Shown here in pieces: positions 17,170 to 25,826 of a stretch of 48,650 bases of DNA. The stretch covers positions 1-48,650 of the forward strand of contig NZ_NPFY01000043.1 in the NCBI RefSeq assembly GCF_002259415.1, written 5' to 3'. The position numbers and the translations under genes were made by a program. The notes beneath the pieces were generated by a model. The model made no database searches. It was not told the DNA's origin and saw only the letters and a list, made by a program, of their open reading frames with translations. Position 1 is the first letter of the stretch, and every line of letters begins with the position of its first letter. This DNA comes from Rhodococcus sp. 14-2470-1b (lineage in GTDB: Bacteria > Actinomycetota > Actinomycetes > Mycobacteriales > Mycobacteriaceae).

Positions 17170-17724
17170 TCATCCGGATCGTTGCTCCGTGCCCGTGGGA
17201 TCGACGCTGGTTCGGCCCTCCCGGAGCGAGGCGAGGACGACCAGGACGACCCCGCATGTGAGGTAGGTGTCGGCGAGGTTGAAGGTGGGCCACCATCCGG
17301 TGTGGAAGTAGTCCGTCACGCGGCCGTCGGCAGCGCGGTCGATGACGTTGGCGGCCGCTCCGGCGACGACCGCCGACAGCCCCACCGTCCCGGTCAGTGA
17401 GCCGGTGGGGACGGTGCGCCACGCGTACACGGCGATGGCGGCGGTGATGGTGGCGGTGACCGCGATGAGCACCCACGGCGGCAGCCCGTTCCCGACGCTG
17501 AAGGCGACACCGCTGTTGTAGGCGAGCTCGAGCTGCAGTGGCCCCAGTTCGACGACGCGGCCGGCGGAGAGTGCGCGGCGGGCGACGGGGTCGGCCGCGA
17601 GTGCAGCCGCAAGGAGGACAGCGACGACGATCGTCAGGGTCCAGCGGGACCGAGCCGCTGAGCCGACCCTGGCCGGAACGCCCGGCGTCGAGCCTGCCGG
17701 GCCCCAGGTGGGGATCGGGCTCAT
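17170..17724 (-). CDS. lspA: Lipoprotein signal peptidase LspA
   Basis: Membrane aspartic protease that cleaves prolipoprotein signal peptides. Four helices and the two catalytic-Asp blocks are visible: AANVIDRAADGRVTDYFH and TFNLADTYL, with NSGVAFS before them as in all LspA. The family's N-terminal D-x-x-x-K block is weaker than usual (ALAADPVARRAL). The start overlaps the P1B-ATPase stop as ATGA. lspA copies beside cadmium ATPases are a recurrent actinobacterial arrangement, so this is probably an accessory copy rather than the housekeeping gene. Confidence 0.92.
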   Translation of the reverse strand: MSPIPTWGPAGSTPGVPARVGSAARSRWTLTIVVAVLLAAALAADPVARRALSAGRVVELGPLQLELAYNSGVAFSVGNGLPPWVLIAVTATITAAIAVYAWRTVPTGSLTGTVGLSAVVAGAAANVIDRAADGRVTDYFHTGWWPTFNLADTYLTCGVVLVVLASLREGRTSVDPTGTEQRSG

Positions 17725-19673
17725 GTTCGGGCCTCGACCGCGGTCGAGGTCTGGGCGGGCACCGCTGCGGCGGTCAGGGGGTGGGTGCGGCCGGCGCGGA
17801 CTCCGTTGGCGATGACCACGATCTCGGCGAGTTCGTGCACCAGCACCACTGCGGCCAGGCCGAGGATTCCGAACAGGGCGAGCGGCATCAGCACGGTGAT
17901 GATCGCCAGCGACAGTCCGACGTTCTGCAGCATGATGCGCCGAGATCGGCGGGCGTGGGCCAAGGCGTGCGGTAGGTGCCGCAGGTCCTCACCCATCAGG
18001 GCGACGTCGGCGGTCTCGATGGCCACGTCGGTGCCCATGGCGCCCATGGCGATTCCGAGGTCGGCGGTGGCCAGTGCGGGGGCGTCGTTGACGCCGTCGC
18101 CGACCATCGCAGTGGACCGTCGGAGCTTGAGGTCGCCGATGATGCGTGCTTTGTCCTCCGGTCGCAGATCCGCGTGCACCTCCGTGATGCCGACGTCGGC
18201 GGCCAGAGCCCGTGCGGTGCGTTCGTTGTCCCCGGTCAGCATCGCGACGTGGTAGCCGTCGCGGCGGAGACCGGCGACGACCCCTGCCGCTTCGGGTCGG
18301 AGTTCGTCGCGGACCCCGATCGCGCCGAGGGTGCGGCCGTCCCGCTCGATAAGGACGGCGGTGGCTCCGGCGTGCTGCATTCGTTCCACGTCCGCTGCCA
18401 GCGGGCCGGGGTCGATCCACCCGGGCCGCCCGAGTCGGATGTCGGTGCCGCGGAAGCGGCCGGTGAGGCCGGCTCCGGTGACTGCGACGACGTCGTCGGC
18501 GGGAGTGTGGTCGTCGACGGCGGCGAGGATCGCCGCGGCCAAGGGATGCTCGCTGCGTACTTCCAGCGCTGCGGCCACTACGAGGACCTGTTCGCGGGTC
18601 GCACCGTGGGCGGTGGCGACGTCGATGACGACCGGCTTGTTGCGGGTCAAGGTGCCGGTCTTGTCGAGCGCGATCGCGCGGATTCGGCCCAGCGCTTCGA
18701 GGGCTGCGCCGCCCTTGACCAGGACGCCGAGTTTGCTGGCGGCGCCGATCGCCGCGACGACGGTGACCGGGACGGCGATGGCCAGTGCGCACGGTGAGGC
18801 GGCGACGAGGACGACCAGTGCGCGTTCGATCCATACCCGTGGTTCGCCGAGCAGGCTGCCCACGGCGGCGATGAGGGCGGCGGCGACCATGATTGCCGGC
18901 ACCAGGGGCTTGGCGATCGTGTCGGCCAACCGCTGCGCCTCGCCCTTGCGGGACTGCTCGGCCTCGACGATCCGGACGATCTTGGCCAGCGAGTTGTCCT
19001 CGGCACGTGCGGAGACCTCGACCTCGAGAACGCCGGTTCCGTTGATGGCCCCGGCGTACACGTCGTCGCCGGGCCCGGCCTCGACGGGCATCGATTCGCC
19101 GGTGATCGCCGAGGTGTCGAGTGCGGTGGTGCCGCGGCGGATGGTGCCGTCGGTGGCGATGCGTTCGCCGGGCTTGACGATCATCATCTCCCCGAGCATC
19201 AACTCGGTCGGTGACACCGCCTGCTCGAGGCCGTCTCGTCGGACTGTGGCGGTGTCGGGAACCAGGGACAACAGTGCCCGTAGACCTCGCCGTGTGCGGG
19301 CGACCGCGTACTCCTCGAGGCCCTCGCTGATCGCGAACAAGAACGCGAGCATTGCGGCTTCGCCGACCTCACCCAGGATCACGGCGCCCACCGCCGCGAT
19401 GGTCATCAGGGTGCCGACGCCGATCTTGCCGCGCGCGAGCCGCTGGAGTGTCGACGGGACGAAGGTGTAACCGGCGACAATCAACGCGAGCGATGCGAGT
19501 ACCAGGGTGACGCGATCGGGTCCGCCGGTCCAGCCGACGATCAGGCCTGCCGCCAGCAGAACACCGGCCAGCGCGGCGGCGCGGATCTCGGTGATCTGCC
19601 ACAGTTTGTCGGGTTCGTGCTCGTCGCCGTCCGGGCGAGGTTCGTCATGGCCGCAGCCGCATGCGTCGCTCAT
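17721..19673 (-). CDS. cadA: P1B-type heavy-metal ATPase (Cd/Zn/Co-type, SPC motif)
   Basis: Metal-exporting P-type ATPase. Starting at ATG 19673 (MSDACGCGHDEP) it has 650 residues; longer frames overlap cmtR. Motifs: actuator TGES, phosphorylation site DKTGTLT with Asp near 337, ATP-site HP in SEHPLAAAIL, hinge GDGVNDAPAL. The transmembrane metal motif is SPC (AASPCALAIAVPV) rather than CPC, and the last helices carry HELAEIVVIANG, features closer to P1B-4 pumps (cobalt, zinc, cadmium) than to classical CadA. The N-terminus has a Cys/His-rich stretch but no HMA domain. Overlaps cmtR and lspA by 4 nt each, so the symbol is by context. Confidence 0.85.
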   Translation of the reverse strand: MSDACGCGHDEPRPDGDEHEPDKLWQITEIRAAALAGVLLAAGLIVGWTGGPDRVTLVLASLALIVAGYTFVPSTLQRLARGKIGVGTLMTIAAVGAVILGEVGEAAMLAFLFAISEGLEEYAVARTRRGLRALLSLVPDTATVRRDGLEQAVSPTELMLGEMMIVKPGERIATDGTIRRGTTALDTSAITGESMPVEAGPGDDVYAGAINGTGVLEVEVSARAEDNSLAKIVRIVEAEQSRKGEAQRLADTIAKPLVPAIMVAAALIAAVGSLLGEPRVWIERALVVLVAASPCALAIAVPVTVVAAIGAASKLGVLVKGGAALEALGRIRAIALDKTGTLTRNKPVVIDVATAHGATREQVLVVAAALEVRSEHPLAAAILAAVDDHTPADDVVAVTGAGLTGRFRGTDIRLGRPGWIDPGPLAADVERMQHAGATAVLIERDGRTLGAIGVRDELRPEAAGVVAGLRRDGYHVAMLTGDNERTARALAADVGITEVHADLRPEDKARIIGDLKLRRSTAMVGDGVNDAPALATADLGIAMGAMGTDVAIETADVALMGEDLRHLPHALAHARRSRRIMLQNVGLSLAIITVLMPLALFGILGLAAVVLVHELAEIVVIANGVRAGRTHPLTAAAVPAQTSTAVEART

Positions 19674-20050
19674 GCGATCACCGCCGGCCCGGCGGACTCG
19701 GTGCCGTAGTTCGGGCACAACGCCACCGCGTTCCCGGTGGCGGCGAGGAGGGTTTCGGCCGAGGCGAGCAGATCCAGCAGTTCCGGCCGGTCGAGCGAGT
19801 AGAAGACCTGCCGGCCTTGAGGGCGACCGATGACCAGACCGCAGTCCCGCAGGCACGCCATGTGCGCCGATACCGTCGATTGAGCGAGACCCAGCTCGCT
19901 CACCAGGTCTGCTACACGCACCTCCCCGCCGGCGAGACGGCGGACGATCGCCAACCGGGTGGCATCGGAGAGGCTGTGGAACAACGACACTGCTGCATCG
20001 AGAGTCGAGGTGGTATCGCCGAGCAGGCACCCATCCTTATTGATCGTCAT
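19670..20050 (-). CDS. cmtR: CmtR-like ArsR-family Cd/Pb sensor
   Basis: Winged-helix repressor of 126 residues. The recognition helix region is VADLVSELGLAQSTVSAHM. The CmtR signature is complete: ACLRDC with cysteines at 66 and 70 and a third, Cys112, in VALCPNYG, matching the three thiol ligands of mycobacterial CmtR (Cys57, Cys61, Cys102). It should repress the cmtR-cadA-lspA-cadD operon and release DNA when cadmium or lead binds. The start at 20050 is preceded by a -10-like box at the right distance for a leaderless message. Confidence 0.93.
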   Translation of the reverse strand: MTINKDGCLLGDTTSTLDAAVSLFHSLSDATRLAIVRRLAGGEVRVADLVSELGLAQSTVSAHMACLRDCGLVIGRPQGRQVFYSLDRPELLDLLASAETLLAATGNAVALCPNYGTESAGPAVIA

Positions 20051-20098
20051 TCGGCGATGATAACAGCATTTGAAGGTGTGATCGGTTCTCGGCGATCA
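20051..20098 (-). promoter_or_regulatory. Promoter and dyad upstream of cmtR, likely leaderless
   Basis: On the minus strand TATCAT (20062-20057) is followed by 6 bases and the ATG at 20050, so the start codon is at about +1. An inverted repeat TGATCG (20079-20084) and CGATCA (20093-20098) covers the -35 area and is a candidate CmtR operator. Confidence 0.5.
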
Positions 20099-20126
20099 TT
20101 TCGCCGACTGGCCGCGGCGGTGGTGG

Positions 20127-21473
20127 TCAGCCGGCCACCATGCGTGGTACGTACCGGACGTAAAGCACCATTCCGATCAGCTCGACCAAAGTCTGCGTCA
20201 CGACCACCACGGCGGCCAGGCTCAGCGCCGGCGGCAGCGCCAGAGCGAGGGGCAGCACGACCAACGAATTACGGGTGGCGCCGGAGAACACCAACGCCCG
20301 CGTCGCCGGCATGTCTTGACGAAACAACCTTCCGACACCTACCCCGACGAACGCCATCACGATCAAAAACGCCACGAAGATCGCTGCGGCAGCAGCGAGT
20401 TGATCGATACGGCTGCGGACGGCATCGATCTGAGAGGCGACGACGACCGCGAGCGTGAGCATCATCACAGGCACCATCGCCGCTGCCACTGCCTCCATCA
20501 ACCGCTCACCGCCGGTACGGCGACTCGCCCACCACTGCGTCGCCGCCGCCAGCGCCAACGGGAGCACGATGAGCAGGACGAACGCTTCCACGAACGGGGC
20601 AATGTCGATGATCGACACCGTCTCTGCCCCGACGAACAACCACAGCCACAACGGCAACAGGACGATCTGCAACAACATCAACATCGGTGCCCCGGCGAGC
20701 AGACGCTCCGATGCGGCCCCGGCCAGTCCGCTGAAGACGATGACGTAGTCGATGCACGGGGCGAGCAACACCAACACCACCCCGACCAGCACCAGCACTG
20801 CCTCGTTCCCGGCGACGATGCGGGTCAGGGCGAACACGACGATCGGGACGGCCAGGAAGTTCAGGACGACCACAGCGGTGGTGAACCGCGCGTCACGCAG
20901 CGACCGGCCGATCGCGGCGAACGGCACAGCGAGGAACGTCGCGTAGAGCAGCACGATCAGTACCGGGTTGATGGCGTGCTCGAACGCCGACGCCGAGGAA
21001 GGGAAGGCCGACCCCACTGCTGCGCCGGTTGCAAGCGCAAGCAGATACAGGCCGATCTGGTGGGTGTCCCACCACTCCACCGCCGAGGCCCGCAGCGACC
21101 CGGTCACGACGCGTCCACGGGTGCGGTCACCGTCGACGCCAACCAACTGCACTGCTGGTCGCACGGTCAGCTGTGCGATCGACTCCTCCGCCCGGGCGAT
21201 GTGCTCGCGCAGCGCCGGCCGCAGCCCGGACTTCACCGCGGCGCACGAGTCGTTCTCCCATGCCCGCAATACCGTCTTGATTTGCGGCAGCGTCAGATTC
21301 AAGCTTTTCGCGGCGGTGATGAACGCCAACCGTTGCTGAGCTCGTTCGTCGTAGACCCGGTACCCGTTCGGGGCTCGGTCCGCTGGCAACAGGCCCTCGC
21401 TCTCGTAGAAGCGCAGCGTCGTCGCTGGCACCCCCGTCGCCGAGGACAGTTGCGAGATCAACAGAGCAGACAT
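20127..21473 (-). CDS. MerR-type regulator fused to an Acr3/bile-acid-symporter-type transporter
   Basis: 448 residues in one uninterrupted frame. Residues 1-75 are a MerR DNA-binding domain (SQLSSATGVPATTLRFYESEG, then NGYRVYDERAQQRL); residues 76-105 form the usual dimer helix, containing one Cys in ENDSCAAVKSG. Residues about 135-445 are a ten-helix domain of the bile-acid/Acr3 superfamily, with the arsenite-pump-like segment LLAPCIDYVIVFSGLAG, whose Cys sits where Acr3 proteins have their essential thiol. A single protein could sense a metal or metalloid, bind its own promoter and export the ion. The promoter has MerR architecture. I know no characterised example; substrate could be arsenite, antimonite or another ligand. 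Confidence 0.82.
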   Translation of the reverse strand: MSALLISQLSSATGVPATTLRFYESEGLLPADRAPNGYRVYDERAQQRLAFITAAKSLNLTLPQIKTVLRAWENDSCAAVKSGLRPALREHIARAEESIAQLTVRPAVQLVGVDGDRTRGRVVTGSLRASAVEWWDTHQIGLYLLALATGAAVGSAFPSSASAFEHAINPVLIVLLYATFLAVPFAAIGRSLRDARFTTAVVVLNFLAVPIVVFALTRIVAGNEAVLVLVGVVLVLLAPCIDYVIVFSGLAGAASERLLAGAPMLMLLQIVLLPLWLWLFVGAETVSIIDIAPFVEAFVLLIVLPLALAAATQWWASRRTGGERLMEAVAAAMVPVMMLTLAVVVASQIDAVRSRIDQLAAAAAIFVAFLIVMAFVGVGVGRLFRQDMPATRALVFSGATRNSLVVLPLALALPPALSLAAVVVVTQTLVELIGMVLYVRYVPRMVAG

Positions 21474-21510
21474 GACCGCAAACTAAAGGTTCCAGTCAGC
21501 TCGAAGGCAA
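21474..21510 (-). promoter_or_regulatory. MerR-type promoter with 19-bp spacer, leaderless
   Basis: On the minus strand -35 TTGCCT (21510-21505), a 19-bp spacer (21504-21486) and -10 TAGTTT (21485-21480) are followed by 6 bases and the ATG at 21473. An imperfect dyad TTCGAG-N4-CTGGAA lies in the spacer and the last bases of the -35. Long spacers with a central dyad are the hallmark of MerR-activated promoters, so the fusion protein probably controls its own gene. Confidence 0.7.
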
Positions 21511-21602
21511 GTCGGCAGAGGCATCGACCAGATTCCACTCAGACCCGCGAGCTCCTCGAGACGTACGTTAATCTCGACCTCGGCGCACCCATGAAATGCG
21601 AT

Positions 21603-21650
21603 TAGTGCAGTCCACTTCTGACGCCGTGCATTCGTCTTCCGAAACTGACA
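21603..21650 (-). repeat. Separate Tn402-type transposon end facing left
   Basis: Read on the minus strand from 21650 it begins TGTCAGTTTCGGAAGACG and contains two TniA-site-like repeats 21 bp apart (TTTCGGAAGACGAATGCAC and CGTCAGAAGTGGACTGCAC), the same layout as Tn402 ends. It matches the right end of the 17-kb element at 21 of the first 25 positions. Its interior would be to the left, so the cad/MerR-fusion block could be the cargo of a second element whose other end I did not find in the window. Confidence 0.75.
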
Positions 21651-21659
21651 ATCAACCGA

Positions 21660-21753
21660 TGTCAGTTTCAGAAGTGGGCGTCATAAATTCCTGGGGTTTC
21701 ACCTCTGATTGCAGTCGTCTTCTGACATTCTGAGTGCAGGAGTGGGCTTCACA
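21660..21753 (+). repeat. Left (tniA-side) terminal inverted repeat and TniA-site repeats
   Basis: The end begins TGTCAGTTTCAGAAGTGGGC. Further inside are an inverted copy of the core (GCAGTCGTCTTCTGACA, 21711-21727) and a direct copy (GCAGGAGTGGGCTTCACA, 21736-21753), consistent with multiple transposase-binding sites. Confidence 0.8.
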
Positions 21754-21787
21754 ATCGGTCACCTGGGTTAGGTGTTCGGAGGCTGCG

Positions 21788-23464
21788 ATGGATGCGGACA
21801 AGTTCGACGTCGTAGAGGCGGGTGTGCTGACCGCGTCGGCCGAGCAGTGGGAGCAGGCACGGTCGCGGTTTGCGGTGCTCAGCGGGCTGTTGGATCGAGG
21901 CTCGGTCGGTGCCGCAGCGGTCGAGGATGCAGCAGAACAGTTGGGGGTCTCGGCCCGGCGTGTGTACGTGCTGTTGTCCCGGCTCCGGAATGGGGAAGGG
22001 GTGGTTACCGATCTGCTGGTCTCCGTGCCCGCAGGCGGACGTGGACGCTCCCGTGTGCCGGTCGAGGTGGAAGACGTGATCACCGAGCACATCAACCGTG
22101 AATTCCTGGCTCGCCAAAAGCTCAGTGTCGCTGCACTGCATCGGCGTATCGCGCTGGCCTGTCACCGCGCCGGACTCCCGATCCCAGCCCGCAACACAGT
22201 CAATGCCCGGATCGCAGCAATGCACCCAGGCCGTGTCGCACGCTCACGTGGCGGACCGGACGCCGCCAGGTCGCGGCAATCCGCGGGCGATGTCCCGCCG
22301 CCGGTGGCGGCCGTTCTCCAGCAAGTCCAGATCGATCACACCGTGGTTGATCTGATGATCGTCGACGAATACGACCGGGCACCGATCGGACGTCCTTACC
22401 TCACGATTGCCATCGATGTCTTCAGCCGCTGCGTGCCAGGCTTCGTGGTGACACTCGATCCTCCGTCCGCAGTGTCGGTCGGGCTATGTCTGGGCCGGGT
22501 GTGCTCGGACAAAAGCGTATGGATCGACTCTCTGGGCCTCGGTGCGGATGTGCGATGGCCGATGGCCGGAAAGCCGCACCGCCTGTACGTCGACAACGCC
22601 TCCGAATTCAAAAGCGAAGCGTTACAACGCGGTTGCGAGCAACACGGAATCGACCTCGGCTACCGCCCACCCGGCAGGCCGCATTACGGCGGGATCGTCG
22701 AACGCATCATCGGCACCGTCATGACTCAGGTTCACGAACTCCCCGGAACCACATTCTCGAACCCAACCCAGCGGGGCAGCTACGACTCGGATAGTAAGGC
22801 GGCGTTGACGTTACGAGAACTGGAACGCTGGCTGATCCTGGCGGTCGCGGCGTATCACGCAGAGGTGCACGCCAGCCTGCGGCAGAGTCCGGCTGCACAG
22901 TGGACCAGCAGCACCGGCACCGCTTTGTCGACGTCGACGGTGGTTGACGAGACCACATTCCTGGTGGACTTCCTTCCCGTCATCCGCCGTCGCCTGACCC
23001 GGACGGGGTTCGTCATCGACCACATCCAGTACTTCTCGAACGCTCTGAAACCGTGGATCGCCCGACGAGAGACCTTGGGCCAGTTTGCGATCCGGCGGGA
23101 CCCACGAGATTTGAGCAGGGTGTGGGTCCTGGACCCCGACAGCGGCGGCGGATACATCGAGGTGCCGTACCGGACGATGTCACATCCAGCGGTGACCTTG
23201 TGGGAGCATCGCGCAGCAGTGACACGACTGCGCGAACACGGCCGAGCACATATCGACGAACACGCCTTGTTCTCGATGATCGACAAGATGCGAGAGATCG
23301 CTACATCGGCGCAGAAGGACACCAGACGGGCTCGACGTAACCGCAGTCGTCGTGCGCACCTGAGCAGCGTCGTGACATCACCGAACGCGATGGGCCCGCC
23401 CGAGCTCGGCCCAGGCACCGACGACGTGTCGGTTCCGATCTTCGACGACATCGAAGAATGGTGA
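21788..23464 (+). CDS. tniA: TniA-type DDE transposase
   Basis: Retroviral-integrase-fold transposase of the Mu/TnsB/TniA class that cuts and joins the element's ends. N-terminal helix-turn-helix regions (VEDAAEQLGVSARRVYVLLSRL) are followed by the catalytic core with Asp183 in QIDHTVVDLMIVD, Asp269 in LYVDNASEFKS and Glu305 in GGIVERIIGTVM; the last two are separated by exactly 35 residues. A Mu-transposase-like C-terminal part (FVIDHIQYFSNALKPW) follows. The ATG at 21788 has GGAGG about 7 nt upstream; upstream extension would run into the terminal repeats. The gene starts 128 bp inside the left end and tniB begins 4 nt after the stop. Confidence 0.93.
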   Translation: MDADKFDVVEAGVLTASAEQWEQARSRFAVLSGLLDRGSVGAAAVEDAAEQLGVSARRVYVLLSRLRNGEGVVTDLLVSVPAGGRGRSRVPVEVEDVITEHINREFLARQKLSVAALHRRIALACHRAGLPIPARNTVNARIAAMHPGRVARSRGGPDAARSRQSAGDVPPPVAAVLQQVQIDHTVVDLMIVDEYDRAPIGRPYLTIAIDVFSRCVPGFVVTLDPPSAVSVGLCLGRVCSDKSVWIDSLGLGADVRWPMAGKPHRLYVDNASEFKSEALQRGCEQHGIDLGYRPPGRPHYGGIVERIIGTVMTQVHELPGTTFSNPTQRGSYDSDSKAALTLRELERWLILAVAAYHAEVHASLRQSPAAQWTSSTGTALSTSTVVDETTFLVDFLPVIRRRLTRTGFVIDHIQYFSNALKPWIARRETLGQFAIRRDPRDLSRVWVLDPDSGGGYIEVPYRTMSHPAVTLWEHRAAVTRLREHGRAHIDEHALFSMIDKMREIATSAQKDTRRARRNRSRRAHLSSVVTSPNAMGPPELGPGTDDVSVPIFDDIEEW

Positions 23465-23468
23465 AACG

Positions 23469-24434
23469 GTGAACAACGACCCCCGAATCACTCCCGCAGG
23501 AGACGGCGACGACCGCAGCTGCCAGGACATCGACCCCGGTAGTGCGGATCTGACCCACCTGCGAAGTTCGGTCAGATCGATAGCGGGTCTTCCTGCAGCG
23601 CAACGCATCAGGCACATTCGTACGGAACGGTGGATCGGGTATCCGCGTGCACGGTCGGTGATCGAGCACCTCGAGACGTTGCTGGTATGGCCGGATCGGC
23701 AACGAATGCCGAACCTGCTACTGATCGGACAGACGAACAACGGCAAGTCGATGATCATCGAGAAGTTCCGGCGTGCGCACCCCGCTGTCAGCTTGCCCGA
23801 CCGTGAGCACATACCGGTGTTGTGTATGCAGATGCCCCCTGACCCGGCACCCACACGGTTCTACCTCGCGATGCTCGCTGCCCTCGGAACGCCGACCCGG
23901 CCACGGAGCCGCGTTCACGAACTCGAACAGCAAGCAGTCACGCTGCTGCGAGCAATCGGGGTTCGTATGCTGATCATCGACGAGCTCCACAATGTTCTCG
24001 CCGGCCGCGACAACGTGCGCCGAGAATTTCTGAACCTGTTGAGGTTTCTGGGCAACGAACTACGGATCCCTCTCGTCGGAGTCGGTACCCGAGAGGCGTA
24101 CCTCGCGATCCGCAGTGATGCACAGTTGGAAAACCGTTTTCGCCCCATGACGCTGCCGATCTGGACCAACGACACCGACACCCGCTCCCTGCTGGCGAGC
24201 TTCACCGCCAGCTTCCCGTTGCGTGCGCCCTCTCACCTGACATCGACGGAGATGACCGATTACCTCCTCACCCGGTGTGAGGGCACCATCGGCGAACTGG
24301 CCACGCTGTTGACCGCGGCCGCAGTGACCGCAATAGAAGCCGGAGAGGAATCGATCACCTCACAGGTGTTGACCCAAACCGCCTACTCCGGGCCCACCGA
24401 ACGCCGCCGCCACTTCGAACGGCACCTGGCATGA
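23469..24434 (+). CDS. tniB: TniB transposition ATPase
   Basis: AAA+ ATPase of the TniB/TnsC/MuB type that selects target DNA and activates TniA. Walker A is GQTNNGKS (residues 87-94), Walker B is MLIIDELHN (Asp171, Glu172), and a sensor-like segment follows in IPLVGVGTREAY. The start is GTG at 23469, 4 nt after the tniA stop. Its stop overlaps the tniQ start. Length (321 aa) is typical. Confidence 0.92.
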   Translation: MNNDPRITPAGDGDDRSCQDIDPGSADLTHLRSSVRSIAGLPAAQRIRHIRTERWIGYPRARSVIEHLETLLVWPDRQRMPNLLLIGQTNNGKSMIIEKFRRAHPAVSLPDREHIPVLCMQMPPDPAPTRFYLAMLAALGTPTRPRSRVHELEQQAVTLLRAIGVRMLIIDELHNVLAGRDNVRREFLNLLRFLGNELRIPLVGVGTREAYLAIRSDAQLENRFRPMTLPIWTNDTDTRSLLASFTASFPLRAPSHLTSTEMTDYLLTRCEGTIGELATLLTAAAVTAIEAGEESITSQVLTQTAYSGPTERRRHFERHLA

Positions 24435-25669
24435 CACCAGCCGATGCCCCTGCAGCGCACACGGCGCTCGACCACAGCGCGCATCCGCGGTGGCCACTGC
24501 ACCCGCAACCACTACTTGGTGAGACTCTGACGTCGTGGCTGGCCCGGACCAGCGAACAGTATTCGTCGATCACCGCCGCGGACCTCCTCGACGGGCTCGG
24601 CCTCGAGACTTCGGGCGTGAACCTGGACCGCTACACACCCGAGCCGATATTGAACGCGCTCGCCCAGAGGAGCACCTCTACTGCGGAACGGCTGCGTGAG
24701 ATGACGTTGGCGGGCTGCACGCCCTGGCTCCTCGACAGCATCGACCTCACCGAATGCGACTTCGACACCTACGTCCACCAGTTCTCTGTCCTACTACCGG
24801 CGGGTCTGGCGATGGCAGATCGACGTCGACGCACACCGCCTGCCGGCACATGGCTTCCCTGGGTGAGCACGCTGACTACGCGGGCATGCCCCCTGTGTAT
24901 CGACGACCTCGACACAGACACCGATATCGCGGTCATGATGGCTCACCAATACCCGATACTGACCAGTTGCACGAAGCACCTCTGCCGGTTGGAATTCTGC
25001 GCTGTGGTGCCCGGCAGACTGGTTTTCTGGGACAGGACACCGCCCGGCGCGGACCAACACGCATCACCGATACCGGTCGCGGCGGCCGTCGCAGAAATCG
25101 ACAGACGCAGCGTCACCGCGTTGACGAGCGGGTCGGTCGAGCTCGGCGGAGGCCGTGTTCATGCAGCAGTGTGGTTCAGGCTGCTGCGCACCGTCGTCGA
25201 CGAAGTGTCCACACCGCTGGTCCGCACTGGATGGTGGGCGAAGCCACTGAGCGCGATCTGGAAGTCCACCGGCTGTTCTCGACCTCTCCGGACCGCGTGG
25301 GTTCCGTTCGAGGACCTGAGGTGGAACGAGCAGTCGACAGTCATGCTCGCTGCCGCAACCGCGATGATCGCGGTCGAGAACGACGAGATATTCGCAGGTG
25401 GTGCTGATGCGGCTCTACTGCGCCCACGTTCGCACGAGCCGGTCGATCCGGGGACCGCTCCGACGAGGTCTCGCAGTCCGGTACCGGCCCGCAGCGCTTG
25501 GGACGGTGTGATTGCGGCGATCGATGCCGCTGTCGCCGCCGCCCGCGTCGACAGCGACGCCGCCCGATCTCTGTTCGGATTCGCTCGAACGGGGTGCCGC
25601 ACCGAAGACGACGTCGATGAATTGGCCTCTGCCTTCGTCGAACTCGGCATCCGGCTGGACTGGGACTGA
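24431..25669 (+). CDS. tniQ: TniQ/TnsD-family target-selection protein
   Basis: TniQ proteins help choose the target in Tn5053- and Tn7-like elements. The N-terminus has the family pattern PLLGETLTSWLARTSEQY and the body holds zinc-binding clusters: CPLC at residues 153-156, then a His and Cys series in HQYPILTSCTKHLCRLEFC. The C-terminal half is variable and holds no recognised domain. ATGA overlap with tniB shows coupling. At 412 residues it is of ordinary TniQ size. Confidence 0.88.
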   Translation: MTPADAPAAHTALDHSAHPRWPLHPQPLLGETLTSWLARTSEQYSSITAADLLDGLGLETSGVNLDRYTPEPILNALAQRSTSTAERLREMTLAGCTPWLLDSIDLTECDFDTYVHQFSVLLPAGLAMADRRRRTPPAGTWLPWVSTLTTRACPLCIDDLDTDTDIAVMMAHQYPILTSCTKHLCRLEFCAVVPGRLVFWDRTPPGADQHASPIPVAAAVAEIDRRSVTALTSGSVELGGGRVHAAVWFRLLRTVVDEVSTPLVRTGWWAKPLSAIWKSTGCSRPLRTAWVPFEDLRWNEQSTVMLAAATAMIAVENDEIFAGGADAALLRPRSHEPVDPGTAPTRSRSPVPARSAWDGVIAAIDAAVAAARVDSDAARSLFGFARTGCRTEDDVDELASAFVELGIRLDWD

Positions 25670-25826
25670 AAGCGCGCGTGATCTCCACACGTTTCTTTAC
25701 GGTGGCTTTCAGGCGGAAATCGATCGCCCCTGTAGTCACCCACGATTTGTGTGCGGTAACCGACGAGAATTTTCCTTCCCGCACCATCTTCGATGAATCG
25801 CCAGGTGAGCGTGTTTTGAATCCGAA

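Noticed and set aside
20316..21605. 429-residue open frame on the plus strand
   Set aside because: It lies opposite the MerR-transporter fusion and its product is a His/Arg/Gln/Asp-rich string without fold; the minus-strand protein has clear domains.
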